A stretch of DNA of 64,000 nt from Furcasterigmium furcatum. Taxonomy: Eukaryota > Ascomycota > Sordariomycetes > Glomerellales > Plectosphaerellaceae. Both the position numbers and the translations under genes were made by a program. Positions 24,082 through 36,000 of the stretch are shown in pieces. The DNA lies in the NCBI GenBank assembly GCA_001599815.1, contig BCIA01000004.1, positions 2,549,051 through 2,613,050 of the forward strand. Reading direction: 5' to 3'. The notes under the pieces were generated by a model, which saw nothing but the letters and a program-made list of their open reading frames with translations, was not told the origin of the DNA and did no database searches. Within the stretch, counting starts at the first letter, position 1. Each line of letters starts with the position of its first letter.

Positions 24082-25119
24082 CTACTCCTCATCGTTCTCC
24101 CGTGTCAGCCAGACTTTCGACATCTCATACGTCCCCAAGTAGAGACCGCTCCCCAGGGCTGTCCACGCAGCCCTGAAAGCTCCGCCCCGGAACAGTCCCC
24201 GTACCCCTACCGTTCGGTACACCTGCCTGGCAACCTCCCAACTCCCAGTCTTTGTTTTCCTTGAAGCTGGCTTGGCCCCAGTTGAGCTAGAGCTACCTTC
24301 TCCAGCTCGCAGCATCATCCTCGTCTTGACAACATCGCTCGGCGTGGTGATCCACGCGGCAAACGCCCCTGCAGACCCGGCACTCGCACCTGTGACGATG
24401 CCAGTCTCAAGAAGTCCCTGCCGATAGCCCTCTCGCCCATGTTGCCGCCTCTCCCAGACCATCTGCCTGACATGCTCGAAGATGGGGAACTGCAGCGCCG
24501 TGAAAGGGAGGTTCCGCGCCACGAGCGCCGTGTACCCCGTGAAGAGTCTCCTTGTCGCGCCTGAAGCCGTCACCTGCCGGAGAGCCTGAAGGGACGTTGA
24601 TTGACTATGTTTTGTGGTGCCTTGACTTCGCAGCATCTGCGCATTTTGCTTGATGACCTCTGCTGGTGCCAGGACGACGCAGGATCCCATCTCGGCGATC
24701 GCCGAGGCCATGGAATGGACCAGCGGCTGCGGGACGTTGGGGACTGCTGCAGATATGGTCTGTTTCATGCTCTCGTATGTTGCGAAGAATATGCCCGCTA
24801 CGGAGTCACGTCAGTCTTAGACTCGGAGAGGACGAGGTGAGAGATGCCCAGGGGGAGACGAACCAGCGGGCAACGTCGCCAGGATGACGCTGCCGATGCC
24901 CTGGTACAGGCCCCGGAACAGCTGCCGCCTTGAGCCGGTCGTAGTCGATGCATATGTCTGCACGAAATCCTGGCTTTGGTACCGTGTCTTGAGGGTGTCG
25001 AGGGGGTAGACGAGACAGTCGACCGTGAAGGCTGCTGCTGCGCCAGCCTGCGAGATTGTTCAGCACTCACACCACTTCTTGCCGCGAGGGGGATGGCTTA
25101 CAGCGTAAATCTCGTACAT
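24082..25119 (-). CDS. Mitochondrial carrier, S-adenosylmethionine type (Pet8/SLC25A26-like)
   Basis: Inner-membrane solute carrier of 305 residues with three repeats. Exons are 25119-25102, 25047-24864 and 24797-24082. The first exon is only six codons (MYEIYA) and joins AGAAAAFTVDCLVYPLD. The three carrier signatures are PLDTLKTRYQ, PAEVIKQNAQ and PSDVVKTRMM, each followed by the usual gated-pore helix pair. LYQGIGSVILATLPAAGIFF and the short length match SAM carriers, which exchange cytosolic SAM for mitochondrial SAH. The second intron uses a weak GTTCGT donor. Carrier family is certain; SAM specificity is inferred. Confidence 0.85.
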
Positions 25120-25337
25120 TCTCCGTTTTGTTGCACGCGATGAGATTGGATGAAGTTGATGAACAGCTTTCGACGAGATATGAGATGTCATCGGTGTATG
25201 ACATCATTCAGGTTGACCGTGGACACCGGACTCGTTTCTCCGATTTACACGGGGATCCAATCATTCCAATGTCAACTGCAAAGACTGAATGCTATTATTT
25301 CACATCATGCTATGGTTTATGCTGTCGCTAGGTACTC

Positions 25338-26014
25338 TCACAGAACAAAGTTCACCAGATAAGCAAACCCGGCAACGACACCAGCGGCAGAGCCCGAGGA
25401 CCAGCTGAGGGCGCCGCCACCATTCGGGTCCTCGCTCTCCTCCGCCGCGTCCTCGCCAGTAGGACTCGGCGTAGAACCCGAGCTTTCGTCGTCAGATGAC
25501 TCCGTGCTCGTTGTCTCTTCAGCTGGCGACTGGGTTGTCTGTCAAAGTCAGCAGGCTAAAGGTGAACGACGGCGAAAAGGGAGCGTACCTCAGAGGCACT
25601 CGGCGCAGGCGTTGGCGAGGCCGAGGGAATCACGACAGTCTCGCACATTCTGGGACGGATAATGTGATACTCTGCGACAAGTTAGTATCCCCCCTCCTTG
25701 ATGCCTAGACACAGATACTCACCGTTGTATGCGTCGTTGCCGCACACGGACCGCACGCAGTCTTCCTCCCTGCTGGTCCAGTCGTCCACCGTGCACCAGC
25801 ACGCCATGAACTGATCCTCGCCTTGGCCAAAGTCGCAGGTTGCCGTATCGCCATACTCTCTGTAGCAGTCCTTGAAGCACTCCGCGCGCTGCTCCTCGAG
25901 CTCGAGTGCCGCCGTTCCGGTGGGCTCACTCGAGGTTGTGGGCGAAGCATCCTGGGCACGGACTGAGCCGGCGAATGCTGCCAGGAGGACAGGAGCGGCG
26001 AGAGAAAAGTGCAT
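25338..26014 (-). CDS. Secreted Cys-rich (CFEM-like) GPI-anchored protein
   Basis: Cell-surface protein of 191 residues. Exons are 26014-25723, 25671-25589 and 25538-25338. It has an N-terminal signal peptide (MHFSLAAPVLLAAFAGSVRA), then a module with eight cysteines (AECFKDC, TATC, MACWC, EDC, SVC, RMC) whose number and CxC pair resemble a CFEM domain. A Ser/Thr/Glu-rich stalk follows, then a small-residue omega-site region (GGGALSWSSGSAAG) and a hydrophobic C-terminus typical of GPI addition. CFEM proteins act in haem or iron uptake, adhesion and host interaction; the role here is not determined, and the cysteine spacing is not a textbook CFEM match. Confidence 0.75.
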
Positions 26015-26588
26015 GTTTGCTTCAGGCAACAGGATCGATGTTTCGTGATTGGTAAAACTGACTGCCACTGAACGCCTCCCGCCAGCCGCCTCCCAAACGG
26101 CCACAACGTCCCCTTTATAGAGGCTATTCAGGCCCAGGGCCGCCTCAGTTGAACAACCCACAGTGGCGTCGATAGCGCCCGAGCCCACGTTTTGGTGATC
26201 CGGGGCTGATTGGCCAAGCCCTGAACCCAAGGCAGATTCGGCCGTATTCAGGGCATCCGGCCACGCTCGAGAATGCCCCGAGCCCCGGATGTTTGGCGCT
26301 ATCTCTTGGCCTGATCAGGTTCTGGTCCGTTGCGATCCGTCCGTTCCAGGAAGGGAGCTCGATCGAGAGATACGCGATCGCTCTCGGGTTGCACCGTCGC
26401 TCCGACGGGACTCGGACAACCGCCGGTCTCGTGCTTCAATGCCGAAGTGCAAAACAACAAGAAAATCATACGATGCAAGTCGACACCCCTCGGAGACATT
26501 CTCAATTGAACCTGGACTGTTTGAGACAAACCGGCTTGGCCTCTGCCCTCCTGATATCGCGGTCCATTCCACATCTGGCCATTCTTGA
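26015..26588. other. Promoter of the Cys-rich GPI protein, 3' flank of the desaturase-like gene
   Basis: 574 bp without a supported gene. No repeat or RNA gene was recognised. Confidence 0.4.
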
Positions 26589-27341
26589 TCACTGAGCCTT
26601 GCGACGGCTCGACCTTCGAGACTCGTCCGTGCCATGAAGCCAATCCAGCCACGGCAGCCCACCGAAATGAACGTCAAAACGCTCGTGATGCCGGTCATGG
26701 CGTCTAGCGGCGCCGCTGAAGAAGTCGTACCCGCTGTGCACGGTTGACGTCTCGATGAGCTGCCAAGCCAGGAACACCCACATGGTGAGAATGTGGGTGT
26801 GCAGCAGCGCCGGGGGGAGCACGATGGGCATCGTGTTGGCGAAGAGGTGTTCCACCGGGTGAGCGTATTGGGACGCGAAGGAGACTGGCGCGGTGAACTT
26901 GTGATGGACTTTGTGGATTCGAGCATAGAGGGACGGGATGTGCAGCAGCCGGTGTGAATAGTAGAAGAGGATCTCTCGGCCGATGACACAGAGGGTCATG
27001 TCGCGGATGAATTCCGTGGCGGATGGAAGAGATGGCGAGATGGTGAAGGGCGAGGGCCGGTTCTGAGAGAGCGACAGAAGGATGAGGCCGACTTGAAGTG
27101 CGATGACCATGATCTGGTTTCTGAGAGAAATGACCACAGCATGCCAGACTTGTGCGGCGGACGGCTGCTTTGGCGCTGGCTGGATCTTGTGTCGTTCTGC
27201 GAACTCGGGGAAGAGGGTATCGAGCGAGACGAAGACGGCTGAGGGGAGCCACCAGAAGATGGCCTGGACGATCAATGACCCCACGACCTCGATCGTGTAT
27301 GGCTCATGACTGAGAACGAGGTTGCTCCAAACGGCGGCCAT
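26589..27341 (-). CDS. Sterol desaturase / fatty acid hydroxylase superfamily protein
   Basis: Integral membrane di-iron enzyme of 250 residues, single exon. The histidine boxes are HRLLH, HKVHH and HDRHH, with an additional HPVEH between the second and third, matching the ERG3/ERG25-type superfamily. Several hydrophobic segments precede them (for example IVQAIFWWLPSAVFVSL). The ATG at 27341 (MAAVWSNLV) is preferred over an in-frame ATG at 27458 because the extra 39 residues look like leader sequence. The superfamily uses O2 and a di-iron centre to desaturate or hydroxylate sterols, alkanes or fatty acids; the substrate cannot be deduced. Confidence 0.82.
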   Translation of the reverse strand: MAAVWSNLVLSHEPYTIEVVGSLIVQAIFWWLPSAVFVSLDTLFPEFAERHKIQPAPKQPSAAQVWHAVVISLRNQIMVIALQVGLILLSLSQNRPSPFTISPSLPSATEFIRDMTLCVIGREILFYYSHRLLHIPSLYARIHKVHHKFTAPVSFASQYAHPVEHLFANTMPIVLPPALLHTHILTMWVFLAWQLIETSTVHSGYDFFSGAARRHDRHHERFDVHFGGLPWLDWLHGTDESRRSSRRKAQ

Positions 27342-27723
27342 GATGAGAATGATACTCAAATTCGGGAGAGAACATTCGACAGGATCGAGGGAGTCCCTGG
27401 TGTTTAAGTGAGAGTCGACATCTCGGCCTTCCCCGCAAACCTCCCCACGAAATAGCACGGGTGGCGTTCAAGTCAGGCGGCACTAGTACAATTATAGAGA
27501 CGGCTCGGTCCAAATTGCGTCTGGTGATTGGCATGTGAAGGATAGCCTTGGTGGCAAGAATCGAACTGTCTTCGGGTTGGGTCTGGAATAGCTTGAGGCG
27601 CCCAGGCAGGCGCTCTCCCGGGACGGTATCGTGCCTGGTCTGCGATCCATCTCCCCAACGCCTTGTGCGTTAACATCTAGAAGTGTATATACAGAGCGGG
27701 ATTCAACCAGAAGCAGAGGCTCC
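27342..27723. other. Short intergenic region
   Basis: About 380 bp between two minus-strand genes. A tRNA-like GC-rich stretch near 27545-27620 does not form a complete cloverleaf. Nothing else was seen. Confidence 0.4.
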
Positions 27724-29574
27724 TCAAAACTTGTACCCGCCCATCCGGCTAGCGAAAACGCCGTCCCGGTCGATCTCCTCCTGGAGCACCTTGAACTTGG
27801 CGTAGTCCTTGTACCTGCCAGTCACGTTCTGGTCGTACATGGCGTCGTTCATGAGGAACGGCAAGTACCTGTCCTTTTTCGGCTCATCCTGCAGCCAATA
27901 CGCGAGCCGACCCTCGAGCCAGGTGGTGATCTCCCGAGACATGCGGTAAAGGTTCTCGTCGTCCTTGCTCCTCGCCCACGAGCACTGAAGCTCGAGGATG
28001 AGACGGTCCTCGTCGCTGCCGGAAAGTCCAAGGGCATTACCGCCGCGCTTCTCGCTCTGTGCGCCGATTGTCGCCGGGAACGGCTGGAAGTCGATGCTGC
28101 ACTGGGAAGTGAGGTGAGTGATATCGCCCAGGTGCGGACGGGTAATCTCTTTCCACTTGTCTGCGATCTCCTTGTACATCTCAGGATGACTCTTGACGTA
28201 CGGGATGGTGTAGGTCTGGGGAGAGCCATCGGCGATCAGTACGACTGCCACACTGACGAAGAAAGGGTCGTTAACAGAAGACTGGTACTCACCCGGAAGG
28301 AGATTCTCGCGAGCATGACGGAGGCTGCAGCGCCGTTGTTCTTCAGCTAGAGATGGTGTAAGCTTGCAAATATGGAGCCTCTCGCAAACGACAATCCCCG
28401 AACCTACCAGTTGTGCGTATCTCTGCGTACCCGTGGTGTCGATGATCGAAGGGACTTTGAGGAACTCGGAGAACGGCCCAGATGTTGGCGGCGTGGGACC
28501 ATCGTAGAAGAAGAAAAGAAGCAGCATGTCAATGCCTCCAACCATGTCGAGTTTGGTGAAAATGACGGCAGACTTGCCGCCGTCGGGAGTTTCAGGGACG
28601 AAGTTGTGAAGGGCTTTGTAAAGCCGATCCGCGTTGGCTGTGTCGTAGAGTCGAGTACCGCCCCAGACCACGCCGTTGTCTCCGATAGGGTTGGCCTCCA
28701 TCGTAAACTTTGTGACGATACCTGGTAATAAAAACCTGGTAAGTATTCATTCGCGGAGGATGCAAGCACTGAAGGAATCATACCGAACTGGCTGCCGCCG
28801 CCCCTCATTGCAACGGCAAGATCTGGGCGTTCATCATATTTGATAGTAGCAATGGTGCCGTTCGGCAGCACAGTCTCCCACTCAGTAATAGTCTACAATC
28901 ATCAGCACTCAAGTCCTCCACTGAAGGGATGGAAGAGCTCACATCTGATGGCAGGCCGTACTGAGCGCTGAGAAATGAGATCCCACCCTGGGTTAACAGT
29001 CCGCCAATGCCGACGATTCCTGCGTGAAAGAAGAGTGTCAGGTCATGTTGATTCCTAATTTGAAGACAAAAGAAGGGAACCAACCCAGTCGACCTCCCAC
29101 CACGGCGACACCGTGAGGATCGAGGGCCGAGATGACATCGTTCCACTCGCCTCCCGGCCTGACGTACACCACCCCCTTCTCCGCGTCGTAGGTAGTCCCG
29201 CTGACATCCCTCATGGCAATGAGAACGCCCTCATGTGCAGTGGCATGGCCCAGGTTGGGGTCGTGACCGCCGCTCTTTGCAGAAAAGATCACATCGGGAT
29301 ATTTGTTGAGAATCTTGACCGCTGTAGAAACCTCTTCGGCAGACCTGGGTCTCACGATGCAGGCAGGCTTAGTCTCTCGGAGGGCCATCGACCAGTAGCT
29401 GTGGATCTCAGTGAGATAAGGAATCGAGATGGGCCATGCCACACGGCCTGGGATGGCAACCTGAATATTTGAGCATGCCCGTTTTGCGGAGGCCAAGGAG
29501 GAGGCACTGGCCAGGTATTGGAGAGAAACGAGCAAGAGGAGGAGTGAAACAAGGGGTGAACGAGAACCCATCAT
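27724..29574 (-). CDS. Secreted FAD-linked oxidase, berberine-bridge type
   Basis: Predicted secreted FAD oxidoreductase of 511 residues (FAD-binding type 4 domain plus BBE-type C-terminus). Six exons: 29574-29085, 29019-28943, 28892-28784, 28721-28408, 28346-28293 and 28215-27724. The signal peptide includes SPLVSLLLLLVSLQYLASA. The FAD domain has SAKSGGHDPNLGHA with the His usually linked to FAD, then RPGGEWNDV and IGGLLTQGGISFLSAQYG. The Cys that forms the second FAD bond in bicovalent members is not visible. The fifth exon was chosen because it gives QLLKNNGAAASVMLARISFR joined to TYTIPYVKSHPEM; alternatives break frame. The N-terminal two thirds are firm, the exon-5 region less so. Confidence 0.8.
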
Positions 29575-30908
29575 GGCCGCGGTGACTGGCTCTGCCTGAG
29601 CTGCACTTGAAACTGTATGAATGTTGTCAATGACATTTCGAACAAGGACGGAGATGGCACAGGTGCTCTGAAATATATCACGATAATATGAGGATCGTCA
29701 ACCTTGCCCAACACCCTGTCTCAGTATCATGGAAGACGGGTCTCCTGGATCCTGGTAAGCTTCGCCAACAGGGCAGACAGGGGGGACCGGGCCGAGCGAT
29801 TCGGAAGGTCGGCCGAGACAGTGCTGGGATTACAGCGCATAGTGGCAGGGATTATAAGGGGCCAAGCCATTGTTCGACGGGGTGTTTCCTGACAGGAGAT
29901 GCTCATTAGTGGCACTTCTTCAGAGCATACCTGAATCGTTCGATATAATCCTTCTCTTGGCTGGACGCAACCCGCAAAAGGATCGAGGCAAGGCAAGGCC
30001 TCGCTGCAGGTCCCAGATCCTACTAAAGTTTACGTGGGGGGAAGTGCGCCATGTCTGCAGCCAGCCGAATGGCAATGGACATGCATCGTCTTCCGTTGTA
30101 TCCGCTCAAATGACAGGCAAATCGACATTTTGCTGCTGGATCGTATGATCAACACTGCTTCTCTCAGGATCTTAGGCCTTGAGCCATTAGAGACAGACGC
30201 GATGGCAGATCCACCTTCATTATCACCAACTTGCCGCTCCAAGAGCTTGTTTTTGCACAGCCTGGGAAGCTTCTCGAATTCAAGAACAAGAACTCTGCTG
30301 AGCTCTTGAAAGTTCCAACCCCATCTGGCACTTTCAGAAACTTTACATGCTATCGTATTCGAGGGGGGAGTAACCAGGCGTGCACGGGCATTGTCCGCAT
30401 TGGTAGCAGTGAAGGATCGAGACGCATATGCACACGATTGAACTTCAGTCAGCATTGGTAGCCGGCGTAAGACCAAGACCGAGACGAGGCTCGGAATGCA
30501 GCACCGGAAATGGAGCACATGAAAAGGTGTGCTCAGACCTGTCCACATAGACCGACATCCAGTGGTCGCTCTTCTCACCCTGAGCAGCAGACCCATCAAC
30601 GCGGAATCTCAGCATTGGATGTCACTGTCTGCGTTGCTGGCTCCCCAAAACACCAAGGTCGGGATCAAAGCCTCTCAGCTCAGTGAATCATGACCGTCGA
30701 GCCAAGCCTGAGATATCGAGTTGCGGGCAACTCGAGCTTATCGCCCGTCTGGACTTGCCCGGACCAATCAGTTTCCCCGCAAGTTGGCCGTCTCCTGACT
30801 ACTTGAACCACGACTATCCGTAAAATGGGCATCCCGCCCGACTCTGAACTCTTTCTTGAATTCTTGCAAATCGTTGGTCGGATCGTTGTCGACTGATTTC
30901 ATCTCATC
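29575..30908. promoter_or_regulatory. Divergent intergenic region, BBE-type oxidase and dihydropyrimidinase genes
   Basis: 1.33 kb between two divergent starts. A 189-codon minus-strand ORF (30030-30599) has no recognisable domain or codon bias. No repeat or RNA gene was seen. Confidence 0.4.
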
Positions 30909-32486
30909 ATGGATGTCACTTTTGACTGCGTCGTGGTCAACGGCCGCGTCGTCACAGCTGCCGACACTGGCTTCTATGATATCGGCATCAAGGATGGCAA
31001 GATTGCGCAACTATCCCCCAAGGGTTCACTGCTGCAAGCTAAAGCAAGTCGTGTAATTGATGCCGGCGGCGCTTTTGTCATGGTATGATTTTGCCTCATC
31101 GAAACACGTCCTCGCTATCTCTGACGCAAATGGTCTTACTAGCCGGGAGGCGTTGACGCCCATGTCCATGTTGCCGAGCCAGAGTTATTCGGAAAGGGGA
31201 GCTCGGCCGATGACTTTGAATCTGGTATGCTCTAAGAAATGACTTTCAGGGACTACAGCTGATATACTACAGGAACCAGGTCTGCCATTGCAGGCGGCAC
31301 AACGACCATCATTGCCTTCGCCCCTCAGCCTCGGAATGACCCCTCTGTGTTGCAGGCACTTGATGATGCCCAAGCAAAGGCGCAAGACACGACTTACTGT
31401 GACTACTCACTCCATGTCATCGTCGCCAATCCAGCCCCGCAAGCCCTGAAGGAGTTTGCTACACTTCGCGAGCGCGGCGTCTCCTCGGTCAAGATCTACA
31501 TGACATATGAGGTTCTCCAGCTCAGGGACAACCAGATCCTCGATGTGCTCCTCCAAGCACGAAGCGATGGAATCACCACCATGATCCACGCCGAGAACGG
31601 CGACGTCCTGAACTGGATGACCGAGCAACTCGAGAGCCGCATGCTGCTCGCGCCAAAGTATCACGTCACCTCACGACCCCAGCTCCTCGAAAGCGAAGCA
31701 ACCAACCGCGCGATCAGTCTGGGACAGCTCATCGGCGCCCCGATCCTGATTGTCCACGTCTCCTCTCCCGTCGCCACCGAGACCATCCGCAAAGCTCAGA
31801 CAAACGGCCTCCCGGTGTACGCGGAGACGTGCCCCCAGTACCTGTTCCTGACCCGCGAGGATCTGGACCAGCCCGGCTTCGAGGGCGCCAAATGCGTCTG
31901 TGCCCCGCCTCCCCGGGAGACGGCAGACCAGGAGGGCATCTGGCGAGGGCTGCAAAACGGAACCTTCACCATCCTGTCCTCGGACCACTGCGCGTTCTAC
32001 TACAACAACGCGGAGATCGGCAAGAAGTCCGCCATCACGGCAGACGCGCCCCTCGGCCGCTTTCGATACATCCCCAATGGCTGCCCCGGCGTCGAGACTC
32101 GCATGCCGCTCGTCCTGAGCGCAGGCCGTCTCACGCCCGAGCGCTTCGTGGAAGTGATGTGCACGAATCCGGCCAAGCTGTACGGTCTGTACCCGCAGAA
32201 GGGAGCCCTGATTCCCGGAGTGTCGGATGCCGACCTCGTCATCTGGTATCCTCAGATGGACGCTTTCCCCATCAAGAACTCGTCTCTGCACCACAATGTG
32301 GACTACACTCCTTACGAGGGCAGATCCGTCTCTCAGTGGCCGAGATACACACTTGTCAGGGGCGAGGTCGTGTGGGATCGCGACAACGGCGGCATTGTTG
32401 GGAGAAAGGGATATGGCCGGTTTGTGAGGCGCGCACGTAGTTACTGGTGTGAGGGGCAACCGGCGTGGGACATTGAGCAGTTTTAG
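30909..32486 (+). CDS. Dihydropyrimidinase-type amidohydrolase
   Basis: Cyclic-amide hydrolase of the hydantoinase/dihydropyrimidinase family, 489 residues. Exons are 30909-31082, 31143-31224 and 31273-32486; splicing restores AFVMPGGVDAHVHVAEP and FESGTRSAIAGGTTT. Binuclear metal ligands are visible: the HxH in DAHVH, the carbamylated Lys in SVKIYMTYE, His in MIHAENGD, His in IVHVSSP and Asp in SSDHCAF. Such enzymes open dihydrouracil or hydantoins in reductive pyrimidine breakdown. The C-terminal segment with WPRYTLVRGEVVWDRDN is typical. The family is certain; the substrate (dihydropyrimidine, hydantoin or related imide) is inferred. Confidence 0.93.
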
Positions 32487-33057
32487 CGGCCATACTGAAC
32501 TGAATACTACCACTGGATGATAACTTGGTAGAGATCGACACACTAGGTGATGCTGGGCAGCTCTGGGCCTTGGTGGAGCGGTGTTGACTCAGCCCAGTTG
32601 CAGTGTCGGCGCCGGCCCGTTCCAATGACACTAAAGCCAGGGGCCTGACCGCTATAGTACTTAAGTACCTAGGTACCTCCATCACTATGAGCCCTTCCTC
32701 TTCCCAGCCAGGGCACTGCACATTATGTCCCATTAGGTTGCACGTTGTGAGCATCCATTAATGGATTTCCTCGGTCGAACTAGTTGCGGTGGTTCATGAG
32801 ATCCTGTGCTCTCAGCTGTCAGCAGGTGTTATCTTTTCGGGGCTCATCGTAAGGTAGTTACTAAGAATAGTGATTGGTTGATGAGGAAATCAGGCTCTCG
32901 TCACACCTTCAATCAGCTGTCCCAACTTCCCTCCTCCAACCCCTCCTTCCTTGTGCTCGAGGCTCAGCCTGGCCTCGAGCTAACTTGCTTGGTCCCTCAA
33001 CCGGTCGGAAGCATGAAAATCTAGCAGCGAGTGTCCTGTGCCACATGAGTTCACACC
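32487..33057. other. Intergenic, promoter of the NLR gene
   Basis: About 570 bp with no gene. No repeat or regulatory element was recognised. Confidence 0.4.
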
Positions 33058-36000
33058 ATGGACCGACGAAGCGACAGCGATGAGAGACCGGCGAAGCCGA
33101 GGCGACATGGACATGAGGATTACACGATTGCTTGGATCTGCGCTCTGCCGATCGAGAGGGCTGCCGCTGAGATCATACTTGATGAGAAGCACGAGTCAAT
33201 CGCCGGCGACAGGAACGACAACAATACGTACCTGTTCGGCAGGGTCAGTCGACACAACGTGGTGATCGCCTGCTTGCCAAGCTTGTACGGCACCAACAAC
33301 GCCTCCAGCGTTGCGAGCGACCTCAGACGGAGCTTCCCCTCCATCCGAGCAACGCTCATGGTTGGCATCGGCGGCGCAGCTCCGAATATGGTGAATGACG
33401 TCCGTCTCGGCGACGTGGTTGTTGGCACGAGCATGGTTCAGTCTGACTTGGGCAAGATCAGAGGACACGGCCAGCTGGAGCACACGGCTATTCCGCGATA
33501 CCCGCCTCGGCTCCTGGACACCGCCGTATCTTCCCTGCGGGCGAACCATGAACTGCGTCCCAGTCAATTCCTCGATATCCTGGACGACACGTCGAGGAGA
33601 CATCCAAGATTCAGCAAACCGGACACCCCGGACCGCATCTTTCAGTCCACCTACCTCCACCAGGCCGGGGCCAACGACTGCGAGAGCTGCGATGAAATAA
33701 AACGTCTGGCTCGCCCCGAAAGAGGCTCTAAACGGCCCGTTGTGCATTACGGGAGGATCGCCTCTGGAAACCAAGTGGTCAAATGCGGTCAAGAGAGAGA
33801 CAGGTTGGCCCGCGAGCTTGGCGGTGCGATATGCTTTGAGATGGAAACAGCTGGCCTGATGGACGTCCTCCCATGCCTCCCGATCCGTGGGATCAGCGAT
33901 TACTCCGATTCTCACAAGAACAAAGAGTGGCAAAGATACGCCGCGGCGTCGGCAGCCGCACTTGCCAAGGAATTACTCGGCGTGGTCAATCCTGAACCGG
34001 CGGACATTGAGAAGCGGGAGCGGAAAGCTCACGACCCCGGAGAGAGCCTTCGGGACGCAGGTAAGGCCACTATTGATTCAATCCCCAGCGGTATAGCGAG
34101 AGTTGTACTAAGGCCAGACAGAAAAAAAGAGAATAGCGCGTAGGAAGGCCCTGCTTGAGTCTCTTTCCTTCGACCGAATGGGCGCTCGACTGGCCGATAT
34201 AGAGCCCCGGCTTGCGCGGACTTGTCAATGGTTTCTCGACCACGCCGCCTACAAATCATGGCTTGATGCCCCTACGCCTTCCCGGAATGACGAAGACCAG
34301 AGATCCCTGTGGCTCAGAGGAAAAGCAGGCGCTGGAAAGTCCACAATGATGAAATTTCTGTACAAGGAGACCCGGCGACGATTTGAAGGACAGGACGCCG
34401 TTGTGGCCTCATTCTTCTTCCATGCGCGAGGATCCCAGCTGGAGAAGTCGGTGGCAGGGCTCTATCGGGCCATGCTTTGCCATCTTCTCGATGGATTCCC
34501 GGATCTCCGCTGCGTTCTGGACGATACTGATATCGTCCCCGAGCACCACAAGGGATGTCCTTCCTTCACTTCCCTAAAGGCGCTACTCGAGAAGGCCATC
34601 TCAGGTTTGGGTGAACGCACCTTCGTCTGCTTCGTTGATGCTCTCGATGAAGCAGATGAACAACAGGTCAGGGAGATGGTTCGATTCTTCAAGGATGTCA
34701 CAGATGACACAGACATCGATGCACCGCTTCGGATCTGCTTCTCCAGCCGGCCGTACCCTGAGATTGGACTTCGATGGGGAACGCTTGTCACACTCGAAGA
34801 CGAGCAAGGCCACAAAGAGGATATTTCGCGGTACCTTGCGTCTCGCCTCACTGCCACGGGACGCTTGCTTTCAGAGCTCACTGTCGAGATTCTGAAGAAG
34901 GCGTCTGGAGTGTTCATGTGGGTTGTGCTCGTGGTCCATGTCCTGAATCGGGAACACGATCATGGCAGCACGGGTGACGAACTTCTGAGGAAACTTGACA
35001 CACTCCCATCCATGTTGAGCGATTTGTTCGGAGACCTGTTATCCCGAGATGATACAGACATGGACCGCATGCAGGCAGCGATTCTCTGGATTCTGTGTGC
35101 CGAGAAACCCCTATCACCGGCAGAGTTCTGCCATGCTCTTTGGTCGTGGCGACTCTCAAAACCCCCGGGCTTGCCCCTTACTGACGAGCCACCGGATGGA
35201 ATGAGCCTGGATATTCAAAGAAGAGTTGTCATCGGCGCTTCTAAAGGGCTCGCAGAAATCACACGGGCTGAGTACCCGAAGGTGCAATTCATCCACGAGT
35301 CGGTCCGGGACTTCCTCCTGAAGGACCAAGGACTGAGACAATTGTGGCCTGATATTGGCTTTGACTGGCGGTCCTTTGGTAGCCATCGGCTCAGAGAGTG
35401 CTGTACCGCCTACCTCCATCACGCAATACCGGAGCATTCAACATTCGCGTCTCTAATTGACGTGTCGTCTGAGGGCGAGGAACAGTTTGCTAAGTTGGTG
35501 GAGTCGTATCCCCTTTTACGACATGCAACGCAGCATGTTCTCGATTACGCCGAACAAGCAGCAGAAACCATGGCCGAGGCCCAGCGAGACTTCTTGGGCC
35601 GATTTCCGAGCGCAAGTTGGATCAGCGCCTCTAACAACACCGGCGGCTTCTTCGACTGGGGCCAAGGGGATATACATTCGCGGAAAGTCAACATCGTCTA
35701 CTTGCTCGCTAGACACAACAAGATGCGACTTCTGAAGCTTAGGCTTCAGGATTTCCCAGACATCGACCATTGGGAGGAGCAGTTCGTCCATCCATTGTTT
35801 GCCGCAGCTCGCTTTGGTCACCTCGATGCCGTCAACCTCCTTCTGGAGTATCCCACGATTATGTTGGATGCCGCTTCCCTTAAGCAGAGGGGCAGGCCGT
35901 GGAAACTTGACGGCGAGACTCTACTCAGTGCTGTCATCCACATTCGACTCTCGAGCGATGATGATTGCCAGAAAATGATAAAAGCAGCGAAATTCATCCT

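Noticed and set aside
27541..27620. tRNA-like GC-rich stretch on minus (TTCGATTC-like T loop)
   Set aside because: No consistent acceptor, D or anticodon stem could be drawn.
20729..32486. Secondary-metabolite gene cluster (FMO, BBE-type oxidase, desaturase-like, carrier)
   Set aside because: No polyketide synthase, NRPS, terpene cyclase or cluster regulator is present; genes are interspersed with housekeeping functions.
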